From Clytia hemisphaerica (Eukaryota; Cnidaria; Hydrozoa; Leptothecata; Clytiidae): a DNA stretch of 64,000 nt. The translations under genes and the position numbers were made by a program. Position 1 is the stretch's first letter. Each line of letters begins with the position of its first letter. The notes under the pieces were generated by a model, which was given only the letters and a program-made list of their open reading frames with translations, was not told the DNA's origin and searched no databases. The stretch is taken from positions 1,419,629 to 1,483,628 of the forward strand of contig CACVBU010001236.1 of assembly GCA_902728285.1 (NCBI GenBank), read 5' to 3'. Shown one piece after another: positions 1 through 10,630 of the stretch.

Positions 1-1106
1 AGACCTCCCCAAAGTTGCTTCAAATTGACCAAAAAGCCAAGAAACAAGATTGTGGGAATTACAGTAAATAAGAACTTTTGGACATTCCAATTTCTTCTCA
101 ATCAACAATTTCATTAACCAGTTAAAACAGCTTGCAGACTTGGTCTTGTTTGGCACAATTGACAACCGGATGTTTTGCCGATCACTACAAGAATGAATTA
201 ATCTGACATATTTGGACATGGAGCAGCATCCTTTAACCATGTCTGCAAAATCAATATCGATTGTAGCACTTAGAGCCAGAATTGGTACTTTCTCAGCACA
301 AAATGAGCGGATCTCACCAATACGACCGAATGCCTCGCGAAATACTGCTTCACCATTGGATGATCCAGGAACACCCCTATGGAATATAAGTATAGACTAT
401 ATGTTTGATGTATAAAGTATAAAATCTATGTCACTCTGCATCATTAAGATAGAGAACTTTTGTTAGTTCTAGTATGTATAACAGAGAGTCAAAGGCCTGC
501 AAGGGGAAAAATTCAAAATTGAGAAGGAAGAACAGAAAATGTTAGAAATTTTCAAAAAAACAAATTTTGCAGCAATTTATTGTATGTTACGTACCAAAAA
601 ACTTTGTGAGCCTCATCTACAACTACACAGACAAGATTACGCCTAAAGTAACTAGATGCCAAGATTTCTTTCACTGGACTCGACAGCCAGACTTCTGGAA
701 TTCCAAATATAAGATTGAATCCCCCAGTTTTTATTGATTCGACATTGTTATGGTCATCCAAACTGCAGCCTTTGATTTTGAAATATGTTTCAAGCTCTTT
801 TACTTCATCTAATTGATTTTTTATGAGAGCTTTCAAAGGTGATATTATAATAATTAGTGGATTTGTGGCCATCTTCAACTCAAGAAACAATGAAGGAAGC
901 ATCTGGTAGATCAAGCTTTTGCCATATGAAGTTGGCAAAATAGCGAGAGTGTCTTTCCCATAAACAACATTGCTCATACATTCTGCCTGCTTAGGCTTCA
1001 CTCTGAAGGTAGAATTTAGTCTTTGGATAACGTTATCAGCAATTTTTTCAAATTCTGTTCTAGTTTCTTGTTTCTGTTTCCTTAAATCAACTTGAGCTGC
1101 CGCCAT
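1..1106 (-). CDS. RecQ-like ATP-dependent DNA helicase, 5' part
   Basis: Two exons on the minus strand: 1106-595 and 376-1, running off the left edge; the 218-bp intron has GT and AG ends and splicing restores a Trp codon. Seen in exon 1: a motif 0-like stretch (FRVKPKQ), Walker A variant LPTSYGKSLIYQ, motif Ia ISPLKALIKNQ and the DEAH box VVVDEAHKVFW. Exon 2 continues with a GVPGSSNGEAVFREAF segment and motif III ALSATID. This order is that of RecQ superfamily-2 helicases, which unwind DNA with ATP. Walker A has SYGKS where classical RecQ has GGGKS. The ATG at 1106 (MAAAQVDL) is preferred over an upstream in-frame ATG at 1184 because the extra residues look non-conserved. Helicase core 2 and any RQC/HRDC domains would lie outside the window. 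Multi-copy RecQ-like genes occur in invertebrate genomes, so a mobile or amplified copy is possible. Confidence 0.8.
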
Positions 1107-1989
1107 TTTGTTTCTCGTCTGTTTTGTTTTGATATGTGAAAAAGCAGCGCGTATTGTGAATAAATTAAAATTATGCAAGGTCACACTTGCAAAAATTTAA
1201 AAAACCGGGTTTGTTAAACGAAACTTTTTTAGAAGCTCTGACCACGGCTTTTGCGAGGTGATTTCACCTCGCTCAAAAAGACCCGTCTATCTGCTGAACA
1301 AGGAATTCGACATTTTGGAGGTTTCCGCAGTGAAGCGATAGGCGGGTTTCCTGTCTAATTCATTGTTTACTTTGTCGTTGAAATGATAAAATGCGTTAAA
1401 ATATCTTTTTTTTTGGGGGGGGGTAGGCTGAAGACTTTAAGCGTGGTCACAAGGTTTAGCTCAAAACGAGGCTAAAACTTTTTTTTATCAAAAGTTTTCT
1501 TTTTTTCTTTTTTTCTTTTTCTTTTTTATGTTTACAATTGGGCCTTACAGTAATTTAAACGATACTGAAGTTGAGTCAGTGCGGTTAGCACATTCGACAG
1601 TTTGCTTGATGAATTATTGAAATATATTTTCTCTGTTTGTTGATAACACCAACTCTTTTCAGTTGACTGAAAACTTTTGTCAGTTAGATTTTCCTTATAT
1701 ATTGTTTCCTTATCAAAATTTTAAAAATACCTATATAAAACAAATAGAACTCGTTTCTTTTCGGCTGTCTACTTTATATGCTTACGAATGTTATAATGCG
1801 AGCGCTTTACCGAATGAAGCTAAAAAGGTACTCACATTATGTAAATTGTAAAGAAGGTTAAGTTTGGCATAAACTACACTCTTGACTATCCGTGAAACCT
1901 ATAGGTGTGGTTGTTCCAAAAATATGCTTTCCTTCCTAATAATGGAATTGGTATTCGTGTAGTTTGACTATTAATGATTTTTATTATAG
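1107..1989. other. Non-coding stretch, nothing identified
   Basis: AT-rich DNA with a poly-T/poly-G tract near 1405-1425 and a pyrimidine-rich stretch at 1480-1530. The short ORF at 1663-1851 follows an acceptor-like AG but shows no family match. The REXO1-type exon encoding the first catalytic motif was sought here and not found. Confidence 0.4.
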
Positions 1990-4900
1990 TGCTACACGAC
2001 CCAAGGATTGGAGTTGACTCGTGTCACGGTAGTCGATTTCTATCTTGCACAAATCATCGATTTATTTGTCAAACCCGATAATCCGATTGTGGATTACAAT
2101 ACAAAGTAAGTAAACCGGTGAATGCCGCGTTTTCAGTAAGCCACCATTATAATGTGTACTCATGTAATAGAATTTTTAAAAATTGGACTCTGGTCGGTTC
2201 AATACTGAGCCGGTCGGATCATGGTGTATTTGATGCTTTGCAGCTGAGGAGAATAGAAAGGGGAGAAGAAGAGGCGTCCTACCTCCCTTCAGTGACACAT
2301 TTATTATAAATTTCGGTAAAGTTCAAAGTTGCATCAGTACGACTCGACCCGTAAAGTGGGAAGTCTAATTCGGGTGCTGGCTTAACAACCAAATTAATAC
2401 CCGGTGGATGTGTGAGACCGGACTACGAAAGCGACGAGCTTAGAAACCAAGGGTGAAGCATTATGTAATGATGCCAAGATATTTGAACGGCAGTGAAATA
2501 AAGTATAACTCCCCTCTAATAGTGAAGACTTGGCGAAAATCGAAGACGGAAGAAACAACGAAGAAACAGACCACCCCTTGTTTGCGTCAATGCCGTTTAT
2601 CTGGTACCAGATGTGGAAATATGCTACGACACGCTTTGCTCTGAAGGTCGGGCATATTTTAACATCTGGAAGGTTTGCATTACGGGATTTGACTTGACCG
2701 CGTTTAAACATTTTGTGAGGAGCTTGGAAACGATCAACAGCAAGTCAGCATCTCATTCCAAATCGGATGCGGGTGCTAGTCAGAAAATATAACACATCGG
2801 ATTCGCATCAGATTTGTTATATTTTCTAGACTAGCACCATATTCAAAATGCTTCGGAATCATATTCAGGTAGTAAACAAACATAAATAATCCCTAATTAA
2901 GCTTCATTTACATGAAAATACAACTTAAAACATGAATTTATTGCTTTTTCCTACTTACCTAGACATACTCGATAAATATTACACTAACCTTCATAGTTTT
3001 CAGGGCAACAGGACCTCAAAAGTGAATTTTCAATGTGCTCTGTAAAATTACAAAATTGGGCTGTTCTGTTGGTACACAAAAAGTGAGGTTTATCATTAGT
3101 AAGATACAAACTACCTATACAGAAGTCTGCAGATCTTTCTGAAGACAAAATTATCTGTTTTGTACACATGTTTGTACTGCTGCTAGAGACTTTGACTGAC
3201 TTTGACTGCTGTCGGTCAGTTCGGTCAGGCGGTTGTGTTCAGTTGTCTGGCGGTCAACAGTCGTTTTGATAGGACCGCACAAGATTATACCAACATGAAA
3301 CTTACTGAAAAAGCATAAGGAACATACCTGTTACTGTTTCTTTATGATCTTTGAGTTTGGATTTGAGAAAAATCAGTAAAAATCAGTCCACCAAAAAAAA
3401 CAAAAAATAATCAACATTTGTGTGTAAAAAACCATCTTTAAAAGGTTGGTGCATTTACAGAAATTACACTGAATACTAAAAGTAATACTAAGAAAGCATA
3501 AAGACATTTATAATGTAAAAAAGTCCACCAAAACAAACCAAAAAACAACCAAAATCCAACAAAAGTTCTTCACTGTACTTGCCCTTCTTGAATCCGAAAT
3601 TTGCTTTGTCATTGAAGCGCCAAAACTATATAAATAAAATTAGTTTTTGACGGTCGGCGCAGCAGACATTTTCATGCTATTGCAGTCGGGACGAACAATA
3701 TTCTTGAGCAAGGGAAGATTAAGCCATTGAACCCGACTGTTGTCGGCACATCAAAGGGCCACTACTAAATCTCTCCGATGGTATATTGGTCCGCTCCTTT
3801 AGAGCTTTAGCGTGGGCGGCCGCCAATACGCCATCGGAATATCAGATAACAATGCCGTAGACGGTTCGATGATTGGTCAACTCGTCGGCACTTTTCTTTA
3901 ATCGAATTAGTTACAATCTTGTTAATTTTAATTTAAAAAAAGCTCGAAATTTATAGGTTTGGCCTTTCCAGTCTGCCCAGCAAGTAATTTGTCAAGTTTC
4001 AGAAGTAAGCACCATTCTCTGATGTCCATTTTTAGGTTTAGCGGTGTAACGAAAGAGAATTTGAAGAACGTTGATTACTCTTTGAAAGACATTCAAGAAA
4101 TCTTCATGAATTTGTTCGATAAAGATACCATACTGATGGGACACAGTCTGGAAAGTGATCTCAAAGCTCTCAAGGTAACGCGTGGTTTATGCTTTTAATA
4201 CACCTTTTCGACCGTAGTCGCGTGGTCAAGCGCGTGCCACTTTATTATTTAATTATCCCCCTAAACTCGATTCGATTTTTTTACGCCTTTTTCTATTGTC
4301 TATAGGTGCGCTAAAAAGACTGGGTTGGTTTTATGGTGGTAAGACAAAAAAATGCTTGCGCGGCAGACCGTAAGCAACTACGGTCGAAAAGGTGTATTAA
4401 AAATTAGCCGTTGTATAATTGTATTGGATTGGAAATCCTTCACCTGAAATGCTTAGTTCGGCAAATTCACAGCATACATGTATGTCATTCGTCTTATCGC
4501 AAGACGTAATAAATAAATCAAATTGGTTGAGGTATTTACATAGAAGGTTTACTTTCTGAAACCTTTGCATTGATGAATTTTCATTTGGCGTATAGTTGAA
4601 AACCATTACCAGAAGTCGTTGTAGAGAGCCATAAATAATGGCTCTAAAGTAGCGCGGCCTATTGATGTTGAATATATAGAGAAGAGAAGAGAAGCTAACC
4701 CTCCGATATCATCGGACCGGGCCCTATCCCGGGATTGTTTCCTACCCCTAGATAGGGAAATCACAGCGCTTACCAGACATTGTACTCTGTGCTCGCGACA
4801 CATCAGAGCCGTGCTGTATCGATGATGATACTCCAACAGTACGGGAGAACCTTGCGTTCTCGCAGGTACTGAACATATGAGTACCATCACCACACCACAT

Positions 4901-6251
4901 TCAATGTCCAGCATATCTCACCATGCTCTTGTATTAGAGTGATGGTACCCTATTCCCCTCACATAGTATGGGTTGACCCGGGCCAAGGTACATTCACTTG
5001 CCAAGTGAATCGCAACACCGAGTGGGAATCGAACCCTGACCTCTAGCACGGATCTCAAGAACGATGACCACTACACTACTGCGCCTTGAATATATAATTG
5101 AATATATAGTTAGTTTATTAACAAACCTGCCCACAATTTTCTTTTCAGATAATTCACCGGCGGGTAATCGACACAGCTCTTGTTTTCCCTCATCGTTTGG
5201 GATTACCGTTCAAAAGAGCTTTGAAAACATTAATGGCTGAACTCCTTCAAAAAATCATCCAAGATGGAGGTACTGTAACATAGAAAATGTTTTTAATTTT
5301 TCCCTTAAAAACTACGCTTTCAACCATGTTTCTTCCTTCCAGAAGATGCATAGGCCGTTTCACAGTCGAAATGGATCATGGGTAATCAAAACTGATTGTG
5401 CCTCCATAATGGCTTTCTGTTGGCTCGATGTCATAGTCTTCAAAAAAATTTCAAAATTTTGGACCAATAGTAAGTCGTCATTAGTGTGTAGTGGTCCTGA
5501 TTACCCATTGCGCTTTGCGACTGTGAAATGGCCTATTTTTCACTATCGTGTCAAACCAGAACTTCTCACCATACCGAACCCTCTCCAAGGTTACGATGGT
5601 GTATTTGTTGTTGTCTTGTTCCATGTTACCGGTTATGATGTCAAAAAAACATCTACAAAAAAGTTGTAGGTAAAATTGGCGATTTTTTCTTACCATACTT
5701 GGCTTTCAATTCTATGCGTATTTTTCTCAGAATGAGGTTTTTCGAAATCATGTATATATCTATGCTCTGGTATCTTCACTAGATTAAGTAAAACCTTATA
5801 CACGCTTTTTTTTTTATAAGAATGGTGTTTTTTCATTTTATCATGGATATTCTTAACTTTTTGGCGAAAATCATCCAAAAATATTCTTACGGTATTCTTA
5901 GGTTAAGATCGAAATTGGCAATCTACAGGTTAAAATGCATTAAAAATGGCATTCTTAGGCTCAGTTCCTAAATTCCATGATGGTGATATTCTTTTACCAT
6001 ATTCTTAATTTTTTGGCCATTTTCATCATGGGCATTCTTATAAAGTGTATTCTTATAAAAAAAAAAGCGTCTATTTTAACTATCTCTATATCTTGACAGA
6101 GGGTGGTCACGACTCATGCGAAGACGCCAGATCGTGCATGGAACTGATGAAATACAAATTCAACGAAGACGCGAAAGCCGCCAATCGTGGCTCTCACAAA
6201 CATATCTCTTCCTCGTCTTTTTACACCAAAGCTCCATTGATGAAATTCTGA
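1990..6251 (+). CDS. REXO1: REXO1-type DEDDh 3'-5' RNA exonuclease, 3' exons
   Basis: Four exons join in frame: 1990-2105, 4036-4174, 5149-5269 and 6100-6251 (stop TGA 6249-6251). Exon a encodes [16 protein letters not shown] then [13 protein letters not shown], and the junction restores the family signature NTKFSGVT. Exon b carries exo [14 protein letters not shown] (catalytic Asp). Exon c has the [13 protein letters not shown] block, and exon d carries exo [18 protein letters not shown] (catalytic His and Asp). These are hallmarks of the REXO1 family, RNase D-fold exonucleases that trim RNA 3' ends in the nucleus. The exo I motif (LDCEM) should directly precede CYTT but no suitable exon was found in 1-1989, so it probably lies left of the window, which would put the minus-strand helicase gene inside this gene's intron; otherwise the copy is truncated. 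Introns hold a SINE and several MITEs, one ending 26 bp before the last exon. Confidence 0.85.
2200..2305 (+). repeat. Diverged SINE-like repeat fragment
   Basis: The segment from GGTCGGATCATGG through the CTACCTCCCTTCAG stretch resembles the 3' halves of the repeats at 23035-23240 and 26125-26290: GATGCT-TGCA-CT, then a purine-rich GGGAGAAG block, then CTACC. Probably an old copy of the same family. Confidence 0.35.
2752..2842. repeat. Short foldback element
   Basis: Inverted arms of about 23 bp (GGTGCTAGTCAGAAAATATA from 2772 and its complement ending 2838) separated by about 20 bp. The outer flanks continue with weaker pairing. A hairpin or tiny MITE in the REXO1 intron. Confidence 0.6.
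2989..3138 (-). CDS. Possible orphan cysteine-rich extracellular exon
   Basis: A 150-bp open stretch on the minus strand bounded by an acceptor (GTCTTCAG, exon starts 3138) and donor (GTTAGT, exon ends 2989), phase 1 at both ends, the usual arrangement for extracellular domain exons. It encodes a Cys-rich segment with spacing C-x14-C-x6-C, ending [13 protein letters not shown], and two N-glycosylation sequons (NRT, NFT). The CC near the end recalls ShK-like or PLAC-like cysteine modules, but I cannot assign a family. It lies antisense inside the REXO1 intron. No neighbouring exons of the same gene were recognised, so it may be a relic. Confidence 0.3.
4195..4400. mobile_element. MITE with perfect 23-bp terminal inverted repeats
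   Basis: Ends TTAATACACCTTTTCGACCG at 4195 and its exact complement ending at 4400; 206 bp, no coding capacity. It starts about 20 bp after the donor of the 4036-4174 exon. Termini beginning TTAATA allow either a TTAA or a TA target duplication. Confidence 0.8.
4679..5085 (-). mobile_element. tRNA-derived SINE with 11-bp target-site duplication
   Basis: On the minus strand a tRNA-like head starts at 5085 (GGCGCAGTAGTG). The pol III A box TAGTGTAGTGG is complementary to 5068-5078 and the B box GGTTCGATTCC to 5025-5035. A body with a core TTCACTTGGCAAGTGAA follows, then a (CTTCT)n-type tail ending at 4679. The flanks TTGAATATATA (4668-4678 and 5086-5096) are identical, a target-site duplication. 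About 407 bp. Inserted in the REXO1 intron in the opposite orientation. Confidence 0.85.
5349..5535. mobile_element. Short inverted-repeat element (MITE)
   Basis: Imperfect inverted arms of about 38 bp: TAGGCCGTTTCACAGTCG near 5350 leading to ATGGGTAATCA, and the complement from TGATTACCCAT near 5498 to the end at about 5535. The gattaccca end recurs at 17311-17352 (CCTGATTACCCAT then AAATGGCC), so the family has at least one other copy. Confidence 0.6.
5799..6073. mobile_element. TACACGC-family MITE, copy A
   Basis: Begins TACACGC(T)nATAAGAATGG and ends with the inverted form TTCTTATA(A)nGCGTCTA. The interior repeats ATTCTTA/TAAGAAT motifs. Close copies lie at 21330-21600 and 59792-60139, and a split copy at 54650-56190. 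It ends 26 bp upstream of the last REXO1 exon. Confidence 0.85.
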
Positions 6252-6715
6252 GGTGTTTTACATTATGATATAGAAAGTATATTGTTTGGCGAGGTTTGTA
6301 TACGGTGTTACGTTCAGTTTTGTGATACAGTTAGTATGGGTATCGTCACAGATTTATAAAGCTCAAAGAACTGTAGATGTCTTGCTTTGGGTGAAAAGTG
6401 TGCCGTAGCTAGGTAGGAAATCCAACCTAGGTCATGTGATATTAAAATAGAATTTCAGTGCTTGACCAATCAGAAGCTTTGTGGGTTTTCGAAAACAATA
6501 GCAGAAATATTTTTTGCGATGATTCACTTTCTTCTGACTGGAAGAGTTTAAAGCATGACATTTAGCCCTTCAAGCTTTATAAATCTTTGGTATTGTGGGA
6601 TATTAGGGTTGGAGGAATTTCAGTTACAGTATGTGCTGACTGGACCTCAAAAAACTGTCCCTCAGAGAAACTAATTTCAAATCATCAAAAAACCGACGCT
6701 TACCATTCCCACACA
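6252..6715. other. 3' flank of the REXO1 gene, nothing identified
   Basis: No ORF, RNA gene or clear repeat seen. Presumably holds the 3' UTR of the exonuclease gene. Confidence 0.4.
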
Positions 6716-7085
6716 TACACGTTTTTTTTTTATTAGAACCTAGTTTATAAGAACATATAGGCTGAAATTCGTCGAAAAATTAAGAACATCTTAAGAACAT
6801 GCGCAGCCTCAGTTTGGAAAAAAATGACAAGAAACTACAATTTTTTCCTCTTTTTAAGCAGTTTTAACCGAATTTAGGGGTGGATCTTCAAAAATCGAGA
6901 GTCAAATATTATCCAAATTTTGCCAAATTTAAGTGCTCTTTATTTTGTATCATATTGTCGATTTAGAGTAGTCTGAAAAATTAAGAACGCATTTAAGAAC
7001 ATTTTAGGCTGAAAATTGCTAAAAAAATAAGCACATCCAGGCTCAGTCAAATTTTAGGTGTTCTAATAAAAAAAAAAAACGTGTA
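6716..7085. mobile_element. TACACG-family MITE (370 bp)
   Basis: Starts TACACG(T)nATTAGAAC and ends with the inverted form GTTCTAATA(A)nCGTGTA. Internal AAGAACAT-TTAAGAACAT and GGCTGAAAATT motifs. The copy at 56855-57219 is nearly identical over its whole length, suggesting recent movement. Confidence 0.85.
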
Positions 7086-8032
7086 CCCAGCACATATTTT
7101 TGCCTAACTGTCCCTCCTCCGACCTCCTCGGGGTATCTTTACGTGAGGTCCTTATATTCAAGTAATTTTATCCAGTGTTTGTGGTACGTTCTCATTACCT
7201 TCCTTGTTTCTATTAGCATCTAGTTTTATTGGATTTGTAAATTACGAAATTTATTAAAAAGTTGGGTACTAAAAATGATTCTCTTTCTTTCTGAACATGT
7301 TTCCTCTCCCCTGTGGTACTTTTCTACAGGAGAGGTTGTGTGCATATTAAATTCCATCGCGTCCAATTTATTGCAAATTGTTTTGAACGCTGAATAGTTA
7401 TCGACAAGCCTCAACTAGACAATGGGCTTTAGCGAGGGGAACACTCGTTTTGTTTCGACTAAGCCTTCAGACGTGTTTTTTTTTAATTGAATAATTATCT
7501 TGAAGTACTTAATATTTAACATAATTAGTTAGGTTTTTGAAATTACAGTAAGTCTTTTTTAAAGAACAGAGTTTTTATAAATAACAGATTTATATATCAG
7601 ATATACGTTGCTTTTTGTTAAAAAGAGATATATTATTAATATTTATTACGAATTTTTTAGGAAAAAAGAAAAGGCCTTCATTATTTTTCATCATAGTTGT
7701 CCGTGTTTTGGTCGTCATCGTTACAGTAGTTCATAATAATGGCGCAGAAGATGTAGGGGTCAATCATTAGATAGCGCGTGACGTTAACTTACTTGTTGAA
7801 TTAATATTAATTTGTTTAATTAAACACTGTAATGTGTTCATTTTAATGATCAGAGAGTCTATATGTTTTGGCTTCAAAACTCCGAGTTATGTAAATTCAA
7901 CTGTAGTAGTGATTCTGCTATTAGTATTTCAATTTGTATTTCAATTTGTAAAATATTCTTGTTCATTTTCTTTTTAGATAAAAAGAACGAGAGAAAAACT
8001 TTTAAGAACATAAATTTAAATTTCTTTACACG
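7086..8032. other. Upstream region of the poly-Ubl gene
   Basis: AT-rich, with no recognised gene or repeat. The intronless Ubl ORF starts at 8033, so its promoter and 5' UTR should lie here. No specific element could be identified. Confidence 0.4.
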
Positions 8033-9790
8033 ATGTCACCAATAGAAGCACAATCTTTTCATTTAATTCGATCCATCAGCCAGCGTTGCAGATGTGGTGT
8101 GTTAATGACAGACTGCAGTAATTGCTTGGACGAATATAATCGTGAAAAAGAATGGGAAGTCAAACGATGTATAGGATGTAACGATGTGGTCCCTGACTGG
8201 GACATTACACGACATCGAAAACTGAACGATAAATGCATGAACAATGAATGCTCGAATACAATCAACTATGAATGTCCTACTGAAGATCAAGTCCGGATCG
8301 AAATCGTAGCCTATCAACAAGAAAGAGAAAAACTTTATCCAGCCAAAGTACTTTGTTTTAATATTCCTTACTCGGCCGAAACTTTGATATCAGACATTAA
8401 AAAGAGGATTGAGTATTCTCTTGGTATCCCTACAGAACATCAATTAATCATGGAGCCTCACAAAAATGTTTATGAGATTCTAGAACCGTTGGAAAGTGTA
8501 TCATATTTCTCTTATCAACAAGAAGAAAGAACTGTTCGATTTCCTGAAACTTCTCATCTTGCCCAAAAGGATATCAAAGTAATACATCTCCATTTAGCGG
8601 TGTTACAAGATGAATTTACGAGCACTAAAACTAAACAAATTTACGAGGTGATGGGTATCGAACAATACCAAGAGCTCGAAATTAAAGCATTCGGCTCACG
8701 TAAAACTTTACTACCACCAAGGTATTACCGTTCAGGAGATTTAATACGAACCCAAATACAACAAGTTTTCGGTATTCCGGCGCGCAATCAAGTCTTAGTA
8801 GATAGTGAAGGGAAACGGCGCTTTGAGAATAATGAATACATTCAAAAAGATGTCTTCGACGCTGATGATGTGGAAGAAGTAAATGAAACGCATCAGGATC
8901 AGGCGGACATTATCCAAGGTGGTATTTTATATCTGACCGTTGTTTGTTACGGTGGCAAATTCACAAACGAAAAACAATTTGATGAAATTTGCGAGGAGCA
9001 CCATATTAAACCTATAAAAGATTTCAATACGTTTAAATTACAGTTTTTGACCAAAGAAGAAGTGTTGAGGTCAGAACTATTCAAATATGTTAGCCATGTT
9101 CGTAAGTATGTTCGTCAGAAATACAACATCCGAAACTCCGACCAGGTCATCTATTTTAAAGGCGAAAAATTAAGTGATCATCGTAAAACATTCGATTTAT
9201 TTTTAAAATATAATTCACCGGGCCAAATGATTTTGAATTTGGTTATCAATAAACATCCCTTTAACATTTGGATTAAACCTAAAGTAAATGTTCAAGCTCT
9301 TACCAACCGTTACGGCTCTTCGTCGTTCGTAATGGAAGTTACCGATAGTGATGATGTCAAAATTGTTAAAAACAGGGTGGCGGCAGCAGCTTTTAACCGG
9401 GAAGAAGACGACAATTATTGTTTTATTGATTTGCGGAGCTCGAAAGATAACCGACAGTTAGAAGACGGTCACACTCTTGCAGAGTATAATCTTTTAGAAG
9501 GTGATAAAATCTTGATGAAGCAGCGTGTCGTGATACAGCTCACATTCGTGGACACTGGAGAGGTAACTGTATTTTACGAAATCATTGAAAGTGATCTGGC
9601 ATGTAAGAATGTCAAAGCCTTAATTAAGGAAATCTTGAAGACGCACAAATTGAAGAAGAGTCAGATTTTGGAGATGAAAGATATGAACAATGATGTTGTC
9701 TTGTCGTTAAATAGTGATCAAAAGTTGTATGAATTTCGTCGATTGCATTTGCGAATCGATAAATCTCGATCGGATTGTAACGTCATGTGA
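8033..9790 (+). CDS. Poly-ubiquitin-like-domain protein with Cys-rich N-terminus
   Basis: Single-exon ORF, 585 residues, ATG at 8033. Residues 1-90 hold paired cysteines (CRCG, CSNC, CIGC, CMNNEC, C), suggesting a small zinc-binding module. About five ubiquitin-fold segments follow, at roughly residues 95-175, 215-300, 340-410, 413-500 and 502-575. Each shows a beta-hairpin start, a helix such as LISDIKKRIEYSLGIP or NVKALIKEILKTHKL, and an LxDGHTLAEYNLLEGDKIL-type ending like the ubiquitin fold. No terminal Gly-Gly is present (it ends SDCNVM), so it is not a conjugatable modifier precursor of the normal kind; scaffold or receptor roles are possible but unproven. The last two segments are duplicated at 11846-12391. 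No named family recognised. Confidence 0.75.
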   Translation: MSPIEAQSFHLIRSISQRCRCGVLMTDCSNCLDEYNREKEWEVKRCIGCNDVVPDWDITRHRKLNDKCMNNECSNTINYECPTEDQVRIEIVAYQQEREKLYPAKVLCFNIPYSAETLISDIKKRIEYSLGIPTEHQLIMEPHKNVYEILEPLESVSYFSYQQEERTVRFPETSHLAQKDIKVIHLHLAVLQDEFTSTKTKQIYEVMGIEQYQELEIKAFGSRKTLLPPRYYRSGDLIRTQIQQVFGIPARNQVLVDSEGKRRFENNEYIQKDVFDADDVEEVNETHQDQADIIQGGILYLTVVCYGGKFTNEKQFDEICEEHHIKPIKDFNTFKLQFLTKEEVLRSELFKYVSHVRKYVRQKYNIRNSDQVIYFKGEKLSDHRKTFDLFLKYNSPGQMILNLVINKHPFNIWIKPKVNVQALTNRYGSSSFVMEVTDSDDVKIVKNRVAAAAFNREEDDNYCFIDLRSSKDNRQLEDGHTLAEYNLLEGDKILMKQRVVIQLTFVDTGEVTVFYEIIESDLACKNVKALIKEILKTHKLKKSQILEMKDMNNDVVLSLNSDQKLYEFRRLHLRIDKSRSDCNVM

Positions 9791-10069
9791 TGAGAATGTT
9801 AAAGACCTGGTATAAATAATACATACCGGGTACCATGAATAAAGGGCCTGTGGGTTATTGGGTTTGCGATATTAAGCTATGAAGCTTTATTTGAGCCAAA
9901 TTTCAAAAATTGACCCTTTTACAGAGACAGAATTTTGAAAAGTTTGTCCAATTTTTGAAGTTTATAAGACTCCCTTAGTAGAGAGACTAAGATTTTAGAA
10001 CCATTTGTATAGACTGAATTACTTTTTGATGATTTTTATTCAATTTAGGGCCAGAACACGTCACCAGAG

Positions 10070-10630
10070 CTCTCTTTGCGCAACCCCTCCCCCTGGGATT
10101 GAGGGGCAAGAATTCATTTTTCGTGCAGTGTAGGTGAATATCTTAAGTAGAATTCTATTGTAAATTATAAATAAAACGCAAATATTTTTATAAAGCAAAT
10201 TATTTAACAGGTTGTCAGATATTTTGTTGAGCTATGAGAAACCTATCATGAAGGGGTGATACTCAACCTAGAGCATAAAATTGTACAAAGTTATTCATAA
10301 AAATCATAAATTATGATGACTCTGCAAAACAAGGATAAAACTTGATTGTGGGAAACATTCTTTCACTGCTTTGGAGAAGTGTAGAGAGCGCCAAATGTAG
10401 TTTAGCCGAGTTAGGTTTACGCGTTCCAATGTTTTCCAAGGTACAAAAAGACGGTTAAAAAGTGCATTAATTTTAGCGTTGAATATGAGAATGTAAAGTT
10501 TTCGCATAAATTTACAAAAAAAAAACATTTTTTATGTAGGGAACTACTTAAAAATCACCGGAACAGCCGAGCTCAATTCTTAACTTTATATTCTTGTGGT
10601 TTACCAACAGTGTTCTCCGTCACAATTTTA
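10070..10630 (+). repeat. Duplicated downstream block, unit 1
   Basis: Four successive segments here (about 10070-10140, 10208-10280, 10287-10545, 10546-10630) recur downstream: the third and fourth at 12856-13110 and 13555-13650, and all four again at about 13690-13815, 14115-14190, 14600-14720 and 14820. This marks an old tandem triplication that included the Ubl gene. Confidence 0.65.

Noticed and set aside
1663-1851. Possible upstream REXO1 exon after an acceptor-like CTTTTCAG
   Set aside because: No LDCEM motif, no family similarity, and its possible donor does not lead into the 1990 exon in a sensible way.
5346-5669. 107-residue ORF, and an IALCDCEM string near 5510 resembling the REXO1 exo I motif
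   Set aside because: Lies after the exons it would have to precede and falls inside an inverted-repeat element; coincidence.
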